From the NCBI RefSeq assembly GCF_014650695.1, contig NZ_BMVL01000002.1, positions 174,667-238,666 on the forward strand: DNA of 64,000 nt, written 5' to 3'. Position numbers and translations under genes: made by a program. Within the stretch, counting starts at the first letter, position 1. Each line of letters starts with the position of its first letter. The DNA is from Streptomyces avidinii. GTDB taxonomy: Bacteria; Actinomycetota; Actinomycetes; Streptomycetales; Streptomycetaceae. Positions 25,323-34,376 of this stretch are shown piece after piece. The notes beneath the pieces were generated by a model that was given only the letters and a program-made list of their open reading frames with translations, ran no database searches and was not told the DNA's origin.

Positions 25323-26210
25323 GTGGAGCTACGCACATTGCGCTATTTCGTTGCGGTCGCCGAGGAACTCCACTTCGGCCGGGCCGCCACCCGACTGCAC
25401 ATGAGCCAGCCGCCATTGAGCCGGGCGGTCAAGCAGTTGGAAGCCGAGTTCGGGGCCCTGCTCTTCGCCCGCTCGCCCACCGGCGTCACGCTCACACCGG
25501 TGGGCACGGTGCTGCTCGACGAGGCGCAGGCCCTGCTCGGCCATGCCGACCGCGTCCGGGTACACGTGAGCGCGGCGGCCGGCGCCGCGACCATCACCAT
25601 CGGCATCCTGGGCGACGGCACCGACCCGGGGGTGTCCAGGCTGGCCGCCGCCTACCGCCGAACCCATCCCGGCATCGACATCCGCATCCGCGACACCGAT
25701 CTGACCGACCCGACGTGCGGGCTGCGCACCGGACTGGTCGACGTCGCCCTGACCCGGGCGCCCTTCGACGAGACCGCCCTGACGGTGCGTACGCTGCGAA
25801 CCGATCCGGTCGGCGTGGTCCTGCGCGCCGACGATCCGCTGGCCCGCTGCGACCGGCTGCGGCTGGCCGAGCTGAACGACCGCCGCTGGTTCCAGTTCCC
25901 GCAGGGCACCGATCCCGTCTGGCAGTCGTACTGGAACGGCGGCACACCGCGCGAGGGCCCAGTGGTGCGCGCCGTCCAGGAATGCCTGCACGCCGTGCTG
26001 TGGAACGGCACGGTCGGCCTGGCCCCCCTCGGACACGACCTGCCCGCAGAGTTGGCCGTGGTGCCGCTGATCGACATGTTGCCGAGCCGAGTGGTGGCGG
26101 TGTGCAAAGAAGGTGACACCAACCCGTTGGTCCGATCCTTCATCGAGATCGCGGCAGCCGCATACCGCCACCAGGGCCGTCCCGCAAATGATCTACCGCA
26201 TGCTCGTTGA
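25323..26210 (+). CDS. LysR-family transcriptional regulator
   Basis: A 295-residue LysR regulator. HTH: ELRTLRYFVAVAEELHFGRAATRLHMSQPPLSRAVKQLE; then the periplasmic-binding-like effector domain from ~90 (ITIGILGDGTDP, VDVALTRAPFD, VGVVLRADDPLA, NGTVGLAPLG). GTG start at 25323 with no clear ribosome site. It is divergent from the cupin-doxX unit, its likely target. The effector is unknown. Confidence 0.92.
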   Translation: MELRTLRYFVAVAEELHFGRAATRLHMSQPPLSRAVKQLEAEFGALLFARSPTGVTLTPVGTVLLDEAQALLGHADRVRVHVSAAAGAATITIGILGDGTDPGVSRLAAAYRRTHPGIDIRIRDTDLTDPTCGLRTGLVDVALTRAPFDETALTVRTLRTDPVGVVLRADDPLARCDRLRLAELNDRRWFQFPQGTDPVWQSYWNGGTPREGPVVRAVQECLHAVLWNGTVGLAPLGHDLPAELAVVPLIDMLPSRVVAVCKEGDTNPLVRSFIEIAAAAYRHQGRPANDLPHAR

Positions 26211-26577
26211 ACCCGGTTGCGTCCCAAACGCGAAGGGTGGCCACCGAGCCCGCTGTGGGAAGCCCTTTTCCCGCTGCGGTACCGCGCGGCAGTGTCGGCA
26301 ACCGACAAATGGTCCGCAGCCGTGAGCGCACTCGTCAAATACGGGACGCAAGCCGCTCGTCACATCTCTCGGCCTCCTCCTGCCGGGCGAGCCGGCATGC
26401 GAAGCCTCGCCGCTCAACCTGGCCTTCAACGACTGACCACCTTCGCCGCACTCGTCCTGGGAACGGTGCGCAGCTTGTCACCCGAGCGGTGGGAGGCCAG
26501 GACGGCCGCAATGGCCAACCGGCGGTGACTGTGAAAATCGCTGTCCGATCACCGGAGCACGGTGATAGACATCCGGC
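26211..26577. other. intergenic region, no gene seen
   Basis: About 370 bp. A frame ending at 26527 encodes an unremarkable peptide without start signal. An imperfect-centre palindrome TGTCGG-CAA-CCGACA lies at 26293-26307. Nothing else is recognisable. Confidence 0.5.
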
Positions 26578-27378
26578 GTGGAAAAGAATCTTGAGTTCCC
26601 CGACCTGTTGCGACTGATCGGAGAACGGTCGACCGCCTTCCGCGCCGTGGTCGCCGCCGCGCCCGGTCTCGACGCGCAGGTGCCGACCTGCCCCGGGTGG
26701 ACGCTGTTCGATCTGGTGAAGCACCTGGGTGGGGGAGACCGCTTCTGGGCCGCCATCGTCGGCGCGGGGTCTGCCGACGCGCCCCCGGCCGAGGCCGTCG
26801 CCGCGCGCGCCGCGCTGGAAGTGCCGCAGGAGCGTGAGGCCCTGCTGGCCTGGCTGGACGCGTCGACGCAGCTGCTGCTGGGCGCCCTGCGCGCGGCGGG
26901 ACCGGAGAGCGGTTGCTGGACGTGGTGGCCCGCGTCGCAGTCACCGCAGACCGCCGGCGGCACCGCCCGGCACCGGGTCCAGGAGACCGCGGTGCACACC
27001 TACGACGCCCAGCTCGCCGGGGGCGCCCCGCAGCCGCTGCCGGTCGAGCTGGCACTCGACGGTGTGGAGGAGTTCCTGTTCACCGTCTGCGCAACGCCGA
27101 GTGCCTGGCCGCACAAGCCCACGGCCTTCGACTTCCACGCCGCCGAGGGCCGCTCCTGGCGCCTCAGCGTCGACGGCGACGGCGCACGCACCACCCGCAT
27201 CCCCGCGCCCACCGCCGCGACCGGCGAAGACTCGGACGCAGCCGGCGCCTCCGTCCACGGCACGGCCAGTGAGCTGGTCCTCTACCTGTACGACCGGATC
27301 CAGGCCGACTCCTTGCACGTTGACGGAGACGCAGGGCTGCTCGACCTGCTCCGCGCCTGGGAGCCGGAGGAGAAGTAG
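26578..27378 (+). CDS. maleylpyruvate isomerase family (DinB-like) protein
   Basis: A 266-residue protein of the mycothiol-dependent maleylpyruvate isomerase/TIGR03083 family (DinB-fold). Recognisable blocks: VPTCPGWTLFDLVKHLGGGDRFW, TWWPASQSPQTAGGTARHRVQETAVHTYDAQLA (the metal-ligand His-x3-His pattern HRVQETAVHTYDA), ELALDGVEEFL and ASELVLYLYDRI. Members use mycothiol in detoxification, which fits an actinomycete. GTG start at 26578. No operon partner nearby. Confidence 0.87.
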   Translation: MEKNLEFPDLLRLIGERSTAFRAVVAAAPGLDAQVPTCPGWTLFDLVKHLGGGDRFWAAIVGAGSADAPPAEAVAARAALEVPQEREALLAWLDASTQLLLGALRAAGPESGCWTWWPASQSPQTAGGTARHRVQETAVHTYDAQLAGGAPQPLPVELALDGVEEFLFTVCATPSAWPHKPTAFDFHAAEGRSWRLSVDGDGARTTRIPAPTAATGEDSDAAGASVHGTASELVLYLYDRIQADSLHVDGDAGLLDLLRAWEPEEK

Positions 27379-27731
27379 GACGTAGCGGGGGCTGTTGGCC
27401 GCGCCTCGAGCCGGTAAGACACGACTCTTCGCCAGGTTCGTCAGTCGCGGCACCGGACTCAAACCCGCGAGGCGGCCTCCGGGCGTCACCAAGCCGACCG
27501 TCTACCTGGATGGCAGGGCGATTTTGTCCGTCCCAGCGATAACGGGAAGCGACGCGACTGCCGTCGTCCCGATCTCGTCGAGAAGTCAGTCGATCGGGTG
27601 ACTGCGGCGGCTGCCGTGCATGCGAGCAGGGCTTCTTGGTAGCTCGAAGGGTGTCAAAGCCAACGTGCGGTCCAGGAGGCCCTGTTGTCGCGGCTCACAG
27701 GTTCGGGAACGCCAGAGACCATGGGGCGCGC

Positions 27732-27824
27732 GAGCGTCGGTATCCCACCGGCATGTCGGACGCCGAGTGGGCGGTGGCCCGGCCACTGCCTCCGGTGCCG
27801 GGCTGGCTGCGGGGCCGGGGCGGG
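27732..27824 (+). pseudogene. IS5-family transposase remnant (N terminus only)
   Basis: The frame reads RRYPTGMSDAEWAV and continues with PVPGWLRGRGG, which is the start of IS5-type (DUF4096) transposases, RRYPTDMSDAEW...PLLPVPGWLRGRGG. After that the frame becomes a G-rich simple repeat. The rest of the ~270-residue transposase, with its DDE residues, is absent. Confidence 0.75.
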
Positions 27825-27860
27825 GCGGGGCGGGGCGGGCCGGGGCGGGGCGGGGCGGGC
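27821..27860. repeat. 20-bp G-rich tandem duplication
   Basis: Two identical 20-bp copies of (CGGGG)3CGGGC at 27821-27840 and 27841-27860, preceded by a partial copy from 27811. Runs of four Gs every five bases could form G-quadruplexes. It begins where the transposase remnant ends. Confidence 0.85.
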
Positions 27861-27973
27861 AACCATCCCGGAGGGGGTCCGGTCCGGACCCGCGAGCACG
27901 CCGCGCGAACCGGAGGTCACGAACCTGGCGCGCGGCCGCGGGTTACGCGCGCCCGGCAGACGACACTGGACCC

Positions 27974-28240
27974 ATGAGCGAACACCGCTTCACCCTCGAC
28001 GACACCGGCGCCCGCATCTCTCCGGCCGCTGCGCGCCCACCCCACTACCTGCACAACCTCCGCTACAAGAAGCCGACGGAGGCGGCCCGGACCGGCCCCG
28101 AGGGGCACACCCTGCGCGCCCTGTCCGACCTCACGGTGGTGACCTGCGCCTGCGGCCTCACGACCCCGGCGCTCCCGGACGACGAGGCGCGCCTCGCCTA
28201 CGAGTCGCACCGCAACGAGATCCGTGACGAAATGGCCTGA
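27974..28240 (+). CDS. small conserved-looking hypothetical protein
   Basis: An 88-residue protein (MSEHRFTLDDTGARIS; PPHYLHNLRYKKPTEAA; CACGLTTPALPDDEA; ends RDEMA). The CxC pair (TCACG) might bind metal. No transmembrane segment. I do not recognise a named family, though codon use and length look genuine. It sits just right of the IS remnant. Confidence 0.65.
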   Translation: MSEHRFTLDDTGARISPAAARPPHYLHNLRYKKPTEAARTGPEGHTLRALSDLTVVTCACGLTTPALPDDEARLAYESHRNEIRDEMA

Positions 28241-28460
28241 GCACCGGTCACGTCGCTCCGAGTACGGCCGATCCCCGCTCTCGGAGCGGACCCCGGTCTC
28301 CCTCACGGTCCGGGGGTACGGCCTGCCGCCCCCGGGCCGTCGGAGCACACCGGTGAGGCCCGGGTCCACCCCCTCGTTCTCCCTCCAGTTCCGCGGCCTC
28401 CTCCCGGCGGGCCGACCCGGGCGGACCGGAGCCGGGTCCCCGAGCGCGTAGGCTCGGCGG

Positions 28461-29081
28461 ATGGCGAAATACTTCGACGTTCACCCCGAGAATCCCCAGC
28501 GGCGCACCATCGACAGCGTGGTCGACATGATCCGCGGCGGGAAACTCGTCGCGTACCCGACGGACTCCTGCTTCGCGCTGGGATGCCAGCTCGGCAACCG
28601 TGACGGCATCAGCCGGATCCGGTCGATCCGGAACCTGGACGACCGTCACCACTTCACCCTGGTGTGTCAGAACTTCGCGCAGTTGGGTCAGTTCGTACAG
28701 ATCGACAACGACGTGTTCCGCGCCATCAAGGCGGCGACCCCCGGCAGCTACACGTTCATCCTCCCCGCGACGTCGGAGGTGCCGCGCCAGCTGCTGCACC
28801 CGAAGAAGAAGACGGTCGGGGTCCGGATTCCCGACCACGTCGTCACCCAGGCCCTGCTCGCCGAGCTCGGCGAGCCGCTGCTCTCCAGCACCCTGCTGCT
28901 GCCCGACGAGGCCGAGCCGATGACGCAGGGCTGGGAGATCAAGGAGCGGCTCGACCACGAGGTGGACGCCGTGCTCGACTCGGGTGACTGCGGCACCGAG
29001 CCGACCACCGTCATCGACTTCTCCGGTGGCGACGTCGAGATCGTGCGCCGGGGGGCGGGCGACACCTCCCGGTTCGAGTAG
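28461..29081 (+). CDS. Sua5/YciO/YrdC-family protein (YciO type)
   Basis: A 206-residue YrdC-fold protein. The nucleotide/RNA-binding segments are recognisable: GGKLVAYPTDSCFALGCQLGN (family KxxxYPTDTxYGLGC), RNLDDRHHFTLVCQNFAQL, GSYTFILPAT, KTVGVRIPDH and LSSTLLLPDE. Family members make threonylcarbamoyl-AMP for the tRNA t6A modification; the YciO branch, to which the 206-residue length and the DDRHH segment point, has uncertain activity. Single gene between unrelated neighbours. Confidence 0.9.
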   Translation: MAKYFDVHPENPQRRTIDSVVDMIRGGKLVAYPTDSCFALGCQLGNRDGISRIRSIRNLDDRHHFTLVCQNFAQLGQFVQIDNDVFRAIKAATPGSYTFILPATSEVPRQLLHPKKKTVGVRIPDHVVTQALLAELGEPLLSSTLLLPDEAEPMTQGWEIKERLDHEVDAVLDSGDCGTEPTTVIDFSGGDVEIVRRGAGDTSRFE

Positions 29082-29117
29082 TCACCGCACCATCACTGCA
29101 CCGTGCACCGTGCACCG

Positions 29118-31274
29118 TCACTGCGTGGACGCCGGCTTCAGGTCCGTGTAGCGGCCCAGGTACCGGTACGTGCCGGATACGACCTGGTAGAGGTGGGCCG
29201 TGCCCTGCCTGGTCAGCACGTGGGTGTTGGAGTCGAAGGACAGCGGCTTGGCCAGGCCCTGGTGGGCCGTCCGGAAGATCCGGCGGGTCAGGCCCGCACG
29301 GCTACGCCCGTCCTCCCCCAGGCCGGTCAGGGCCTCGGCCACCAGGCCCACGGCGTCGTGGGCCTCGGTGGCCCAGCGGGCGGGCGGCTGCCCGTACGCG
29401 GTGCGGTGGGCGGCGACGAACTCCGCGGCGGCGGGCACGGCCAGGGGGTCGGTGAACAGGGCGCTGAACAGCCAGCCCTCGGCGTCCTGGCCGGCGGCCG
29501 TGAGGAAGGCCGGTTCCATGGCGTGCTGGACGCCCATCCGCGGGCCCTGGAATCCGGCCACGGTCAGGGCGCGCGCCATCGCGGCCGCCCGCTGCGGTGA
29601 GGTGCCCGCGTAGACGACGGCCTCGGCCCGGGCCTCGGTCAGCGCACGTGCCGCGCCCGCGAAGTCGGAGCCGCCCACCGGGATCCGGTGGACGCTGACC
29701 GTGCCCTGCGAGGGCGGGCTCTGTTGCAGGTTGCGGACGACCGGGAAGACCGGCTCACCGCCTTCGAGGTCCTCCACCAGGCCCGTACGGTGGACGGGCC
29801 TGATCCTGCTCAAGTAGTCGATCACCGGGAGGGCCAGCTGGTCGGCCGCCGGGCGGGTGGCGCACACCGTGCGCCATTCCTGCTGGGACAGGGCGGACTC
29901 GGCGATGTCGGCGGACACCAGCAGCAGGGCGAGATCGGCCGCGCCGCAGGCGGTGGCCAGCTCGGGCACGGCCGCGTCCCAGGTGGGGCCGACCAGGGCC
30001 ACCACAGCGGGGTCGGCGGCCAGCTCCTTGACCACCTGCGCCGCGCGCGCGGGGTCCCCGCCGTCGTCTGCCACGCGCAGGGCCAGCCGGAACGCGGCGT
30101 CCGGCCGGCCGTTGTGCCGCTCCACGGCCAGCTTCGTACCGCGCTCGTGCGCCTGGCCGGTCTCCTTGCCGGGCCCGGTCAGATCGGCCTGCAGGGCGAG
30201 GGTGAGCGTGGCGAGTTCACGGGCCGGGGGCGCGTTCGTGCCGCGGCCCCGCCCGCGGGTGGTGAACCAGGCGACCGGTGCGCCGACGGCGGCCAGGCCC
30301 GCGCCGGCCGCGAGCAGCCGCCTGCGCGTGAGACCCCGTACGGGCGCCTGCGGCGCGTCGATGCGGGTCGGCTCCGGGGCGGGCAGGTCCAGGGCCCGGG
30401 TGGAACGCTCGGCTATGAGGCGGGGCAGCGGAGCCGGCAGCCAGTCCTCGGCATCCGCGCCGCCGGGCAGGCCGTCGCCGAGTACGGTGCGCAGCTCGTC
30501 CGGGGTCGGCCGGGCCGCCGGGTCCTTGGCCAGGCAGGCCAGCACCGTGGCGAGCAACTCCGCGGGGAGTCCGGTGAGTTCGGGCTCGTCGTGCACCGTA
30601 CGGTAGACCACGGCGGCTGCGTGCCCGCTGCCGAACGGCCCGTGCCCGGTCGCCGCGTAGGCCAGGACGCAGCCGAGGGAGAACACGTCGCTCGGGGCTC
30701 CCGCGACGGCGCCGTCCGTCCGCGCCTGCTCCGGTGCCAGGTATCCCGGGGTGCCGAGGACCGCGTCCACGGCGGTCAGGGTGGCCGCGCCCTCGGCACG
30801 CGCGATCCCGAAGTCGATCAGCCGGGGTCCGTCGGGGGCCAGCAGGATGTTGCCGGGTTTGACGTCGCGGTGGATCAGCCCGGCGGAGTGCACCTGCGCC
30901 AGCGCCTCGGCGAGCCGCGCGCCGAGGATCCGTACCGCCCGGGCCGGCAGCGGACCGTACCCCGCCACGGCCTCGGACAGGGAGGGCCCGGGAACGAAGG
31001 GCGTGGCGAGCCAGGGCTCGCGCGCGTGCGGGTCGGCGGCGACGACCGGGACGACCCAGCGCCCGGTCAGCTGGCCGGCGGCCGCCACCTCGCGCCGGAA
31101 GCGGGCGCGGAAGTCCGGGTTCGCGGCGTGGTCGGCGCGGATGACCTTGACCGCGACCAGGGTGCCCGCGGCGGACCGGGCGAGGTACACGGTTCCCATG
31201 CCGCCCGAACCGAGGCGTCCCAGCAGCCGGTTGCCGCCGATCGCGGCCGGATCGGCGGGGGTGAGGGGGCGCAT
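29118..31274 (-). CDS. Ser/Thr kinase fused to a periplasmic-binding-type receptor (copy A)
   Basis: A 718-residue protein. The kinase domain (~10-270) has GRLGSGGMG, VAVKVI, HRDVKPGNILL, LIDFG and GTPGYLAPEQA. A transmembrane segment (~325-345, LLAAGAGLAAVGAPVAWF) follows. Residues ~360-718 are a type I periplasmic-binding domain of the Leu/Ile/Val receptor kind (LTLALQADLTGPGKETGQAHERGTKLAVERHNG, VVALVGPTWDAAVPELA, AEAVVYAGTSPQRAAAMARAL, GLVAEALTGLGED). The extracellular domain should sense an amino acid or similar ligand and signal to the kinase inside. It is third in an operon, 6 bp after its paralogue. Confidence 0.92.
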   Translation of the reverse strand: MRPLTPADPAAIGGNRLLGRLGSGGMGTVYLARSAAGTLVAVKVIRADHAANPDFRARFRREVAAAGQLTGRWVVPVVAADPHAREPWLATPFVPGPSLSEAVAGYGPLPARAVRILGARLAEALAQVHSAGLIHRDVKPGNILLAPDGPRLIDFGIARAEGAATLTAVDAVLGTPGYLAPEQARTDGAVAGAPSDVFSLGCVLAYAATGHGPFGSGHAAAVVYRTVHDEPELTGLPAELLATVLACLAKDPAARPTPDELRTVLGDGLPGGADAEDWLPAPLPRLIAERSTRALDLPAPEPTRIDAPQAPVRGLTRRRLLAAGAGLAAVGAPVAWFTTRGRGRGTNAPPARELATLTLALQADLTGPGKETGQAHERGTKLAVERHNGRPDAAFRLALRVADDGGDPARAAQVVKELAADPAVVALVGPTWDAAVPELATACGAADLALLLVSADIAESALSQQEWRTVCATRPAADQLALPVIDYLSRIRPVHRTGLVEDLEGGEPVFPVVRNLQQSPPSQGTVSVHRIPVGGSDFAGAARALTEARAEAVVYAGTSPQRAAAMARALTVAGFQGPRMGVQHAMEPAFLTAAGQDAEGWLFSALFTDPLAVPAAAEFVAAHRTAYGQPPARWATEAHDAVGLVAEALTGLGEDGRSRAGLTRRIFRTAHQGLAKPLSFDSNTHVLTRQGTAHLYQVVSGTYRYLGRYTDLKPASTQ

Positions 31275-31280
31275 CGGGGG

Positions 31281-33437
31281 CTACCCCGCCGTGAGCGGGT
31301 TGGCCGGGCCGACGTAGCGCATCCGGCCGCCCTCCACCTTGTGCATGAAGTAGATGTTGCCCTTGACCTGGCGCCGCTCGTCGAAGGTGTACTCCTTGGT
31401 CAGGCCGCGGAAGGTGCCCTGGGCGAGCGCGGTCAGCAGCCCGGCGCGGGACGGGCGCTCGCCTCCCGCCGCGGTGGCGACCAGCCGGTCGATGACCAGG
31501 CGGGTGGCGTCGAAGGCCTCCGCCGTCCAGATGTCGGGGGCCGATCCGTATGCCGCCCGGTGCGCGCGGGTCATCTCTGCGACCTCGGGAGCCTCCGGGC
31601 CGGTGTACGGCGTGAAGAACTGCCAGCCCTCGGCCGCGGGTCCGGCGGCGGCGAGGTACTCGGGGCCGGCGATGGTGTAGTCGGCCGCCCGGGGGCCCTT
31701 GAACCCGGCGGCGGCCAGCAGCCCGGCCACCTTGGCCCCGCCGGCCGGGGTACCCGTGTAGAAGAACCCGTCGACGCCGTGCGCGAGCATGTCGGTGACG
31801 ACCGCGGCCAGGTCCTGGACGCCGCGCGGGACGACCCGCCCGTAGTAGGTGGCCTCGGCTGCGAAGTAGTTGATGGTGCGGCCCACCAGCAGGGACGCCT
31901 GCCAGGTGTCGGTGTCGCCGCCGCGGTCGCTGAGGATTCCCATCCGGCGGACGCCCTGCTTCCCGGCGAGTTGCAGGTTGACCATGGCGGCCTGGGCCGA
32001 GGAGATCGGGCAGCTCTGGAAGAAGCTGCGCCGGTCGGTGATGCTGAAGGTGGTCGCGAGCGCGGACACGGTCACCAGGGGCACGGAGGCTTCTCCGTAC
32101 AGTTCGAGGCACGGGATCACGGAGTCGTTGCCGGTGGGGCCGATCACCGCGAACAGGTCGCGGTCGGCAATGAGTTCGGTGGCGGCGGCCGCCGAGCGGT
32201 CGGCCTTCCCGGCATCGTCGGCGGTGGCGACGGTGAGGGTGAAGGGCTTGTCCTTGCGGGAGTTGAAGGCCTCGACGGCAAGGCGCACCCCGCGTTCCTG
32301 GGCCTGTCCGGCGGCCTTCTGCGGGCCGGAGAGGTCGGCGTGCACACCGATCGTCCACTTCCGTGGGGCGGCGGCGGTCGGGTCCTTGGGCTTGCCCCCT
32401 TCGCGCAGCGCCAGCCAGGCGGCGAGGCCGCCTCCGGCCGCGAGTACGGCGCCGCCGGAGGCGAGGGCGAGGAACCGCCGGCGGGTGGGCACGGCCGTGC
32501 CGGGTGCCGGGGCGGCGTCCGGGTCGGCGACGGTCTCGTCGATGCCCGGCAGCGCGAGCAGCGCGGCGGCACGCTCGGCGATGGTGGCGACGACCGGGTC
32601 GGGCAGCCAGTCGGTGCCCTCCCCCGGGGTGTCCTCGGTGAGGGCGTCGTCGAGCTCGCGCGCACTGGGGCGGGTGTCGGGGTCCTTGGCGAGGCAGGTC
32701 CGCAGCAGCCCGGTGAGTTCGGGGTCGGCGAGGACCTCCGGGCCGAGGTCCGCCTCGTCGTGGACCGTTCGGTAGAGCACCGCGTCCACGGTGCCGGCAC
32801 CGAAGGGCAGCCGGCCGGTGGCGGCGTAGGCGAGGAGGCAGCCGAGCGAGAAGACATCGCCGGCGGGTTCGGCGGGGCGGCCCTCGGCCTGCTCGGGCGG
32901 GAGGAACCCGGGGGTGCCCAGGACGGCGTCCGCCGAGGTCAGGACGGTGTGCTCACCGCCGCGGGCGATCCCGAAGTCGATGAGCCGGGGACGGTCCATG
33001 CCGAGGAGGACGTTCCCGGGTTTGACGTCGCGGTGTACGAGGCCCTGCTCGTGCATCACCCCGAGGGCCTTGGCCATGGCCTTGCCGAGGAGCCGAACGG
33101 CGCGCAGCGGGAGCGGGCCGTGGGCGGTGACGGCTTCGGCGAGCGAGGGTCCGGCGACGAAGGAGGTGGCGAGCCACGGTTCGGGGGCGTCCGGGTCGGC
33201 GCCGGTGATCCGGACGGCCCAGGGGCTGTCCACCTCGGTGGCGATGTCGGCCTCGCGCCGGAAGCGGGCCCGGAAGTCGGCCTCTTCGGCGTACTCCGCG
33301 CGGATCACCTTGACCGCGGCGAGCGCTCCGTCGTCGGTACGGCCGAGGTAGACGACGCCCATGCCGCCCGCGCCGAGCCGTCCGAGGAGCCGGTGCCCGC
33401 CGATCCGGGAGGGGTCCGAGGGGTGGAGCGGCTCCAT
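31281..33437 (-). CDS. Ser/Thr kinase fused to a periplasmic-binding-type receptor (copy B)
   Basis: A 718-residue paralogue of the next gene, same architecture: kinase (GRLGAGGMGVVYLG, AAVKVIRAEY, HRDVKPGNVLL, LIDFGIARGG, FLPPEQAEG), transmembrane helix near 320-345 (FLALASGGAVLAAGGGLAAWLAL), and a receptor domain (KWTIGVHADLSGPQKAAGQAQERGVRLAVEAFN; FAVIGPTGNDSVIPCLELYG; DGFFYTGTPAGGAKVAGLL). The receptor part is well conserved and diverges most in ligand-facing loops, so the two kinases may read different ligands. Its ATG overlaps the lipoprotein stop (TGATG at 33435-33439). Confidence 0.92.
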   Translation of the reverse strand: MEPLHPSDPSRIGGHRLLGRLGAGGMGVVYLGRTDDGALAAVKVIRAEYAEEADFRARFRREADIATEVDSPWAVRITGADPDAPEPWLATSFVAGPSLAEAVTAHGPLPLRAVRLLGKAMAKALGVMHEQGLVHRDVKPGNVLLGMDRPRLIDFGIARGGEHTVLTSADAVLGTPGFLPPEQAEGRPAEPAGDVFSLGCLLAYAATGRLPFGAGTVDAVLYRTVHDEADLGPEVLADPELTGLLRTCLAKDPDTRPSARELDDALTEDTPGEGTDWLPDPVVATIAERAAALLALPGIDETVADPDAAPAPGTAVPTRRRFLALASGGAVLAAGGGLAAWLALREGGKPKDPTAAAPRKWTIGVHADLSGPQKAAGQAQERGVRLAVEAFNSRKDKPFTLTVATADDAGKADRSAAAATELIADRDLFAVIGPTGNDSVIPCLELYGEASVPLVTVSALATTFSITDRRSFFQSCPISSAQAAMVNLQLAGKQGVRRMGILSDRGGDTDTWQASLLVGRTINYFAAEATYYGRVVPRGVQDLAAVVTDMLAHGVDGFFYTGTPAGGAKVAGLLAAAGFKGPRAADYTIAGPEYLAAAGPAAEGWQFFTPYTGPEAPEVAEMTRAHRAAYGSAPDIWTAEAFDATRLVIDRLVATAAGGERPSRAGLLTALAQGTFRGLTKEYTFDERRQVKGNIYFMHKVEGGRMRYVGPANPLTAG

Positions 33438-34303
33438 CAGCCCGCCGCCTTTCCGAGCTCCTGCTTGGCCTGCAGCATCATCCGGCTGGTGCCCTGGGCG
33501 ACGAAGGCGTTCATGCTGTCCTCGGTGACGCCCACCGCGCCCTTGGCCGAGACGGCCACGGTGACGGGTCCGAACTGGGCCTGGGACCAGGTGTAGCGGT
33601 AGGGCCCGCCGTCCTTGGCGCTCACGTACTCACCGGTTTCGGTGAAGGCGTCCTCGGTCCAGCCGTTCATCTGCTCGCCGCGGTAGAAGGAGCCGCCCCA
33701 CAGGTTCTTGAGGTCTTCGCCCTCGCGCAGTTTCTGGTTCGGGCAGCGCAGGATCTCCTCCATGGCGCGGGCGGTCTCCCAGCCGGATTCCTCGCGGTTG
33801 TGGTGGACGGTGACCGTGGCGTTGATCCGCACGCGGCCGCGGCCGTCCTTGGCGGGGATGTGGAAGTAGCGGGTGCTCGTGGCGAGTACGTCGGCCGGCA
33901 GGCCCGCGGTCTGCCAGACGCAGCCCTCGTCGAGCACGGGCCAGTGGCCGGGATCGCTCTCGAACGGGGTGCTGCGCACGACCTCGGGCCCGAGGGCCTG
34001 CTCGGCGATGACGATCCGGCCGAGCAGGTCGCGGGCCTCGGCGACCGTCTTCGGCTGCTTGGACTCGTCGAGTTCGGGCACCAGCTCGGAGCCCGAGCCG
34101 CCGGCCGTGGCGGCCGGGGTGCTCGCGCCGGCGCCGCCCGGGCTCGACGTCGTGCCCGACGCGGCCGGGGTGCGGCTCGTCGCCGCACCGTTCTTCGGAC
34201 TGCCGTCGGCCGTGCATCCGGCGATGAGGAACAAGCCCGCCACCGCGCAACCGCATGCGCGCAGGACGGCGCTCCCTCTGCTGTGATCTACCAGTCCCCC
34301 CAC
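33437..34303 (-). CDS. lipoprotein, first gene of the kinase operon
   Basis: A 288-residue lipoprotein: hydrophobic LRACGCAVAGLFLIAGC with lipobox IAGC (Cys ~30), a Thr/Ser/Ala/Gly-rich linker to ~75, then a folded domain (VAEARDLLGRIVIAEQALG, GCVWQTAGLPADVLATSTRYFHIPAK, INATVTVHHNREESGWETARAMEEIL, YTWSQAQFGPVTVAVSAKGAVG). No catalytic motif is recognised. It is translationally coupled to the kinase downstream, which suggests a shared extracytoplasmic sensing or scaffold task. The start codon is uncertain by about 15 codons. Confidence 0.82.
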   Translation of the reverse strand: MGGLVDHSRGSAVLRACGCAVAGLFLIAGCTADGSPKNGAATSRTPAASGTTSSPGGAGASTPAATAGGSGSELVPELDESKQPKTVAEARDLLGRIVIAEQALGPEVVRSTPFESDPGHWPVLDEGCVWQTAGLPADVLATSTRYFHIPAKDGRGRVRINATVTVHHNREESGWETARAMEEILRCPNQKLREGEDLKNLWGGSFYRGEQMNGWTEDAFTETGEYVSAKDGGPYRYTWSQAQFGPVTVAVSAKGAVGVTEDSMNAFVAQGTSRMMLQAKQELGKAAG

Positions 34304-34376
34304 GGCACGGATCGTACCCCGCCGTGGAGACAGATAACTGGCTTACGTAAAAGGGATGTTGACGGCTGTCGGCACG

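Larger units (their letters stand above)
27379..27973. other. degenerate region with IS5 remnant and G-rich repeat
   Basis: About 600 bp without an intact gene. The left 230 bp shows nothing recognisable. At 27620-27690 a sequence reading AGGGCTTCTTGG at one end and CCAGGAGGCCCT at the other forms an imperfect 12-bp inverted repeat. The IS5 transposase remnant (27732-27824) and tandem repeat (27821-27860) follow. Confidence 0.55.

Noticed and set aside
29688..33596. 1302-residue open frame on the plus strand
   Set aside because: It runs opposite to two kinase genes whose motifs are perfect; composition is Gly/Arg/Val-rich and has no domain.
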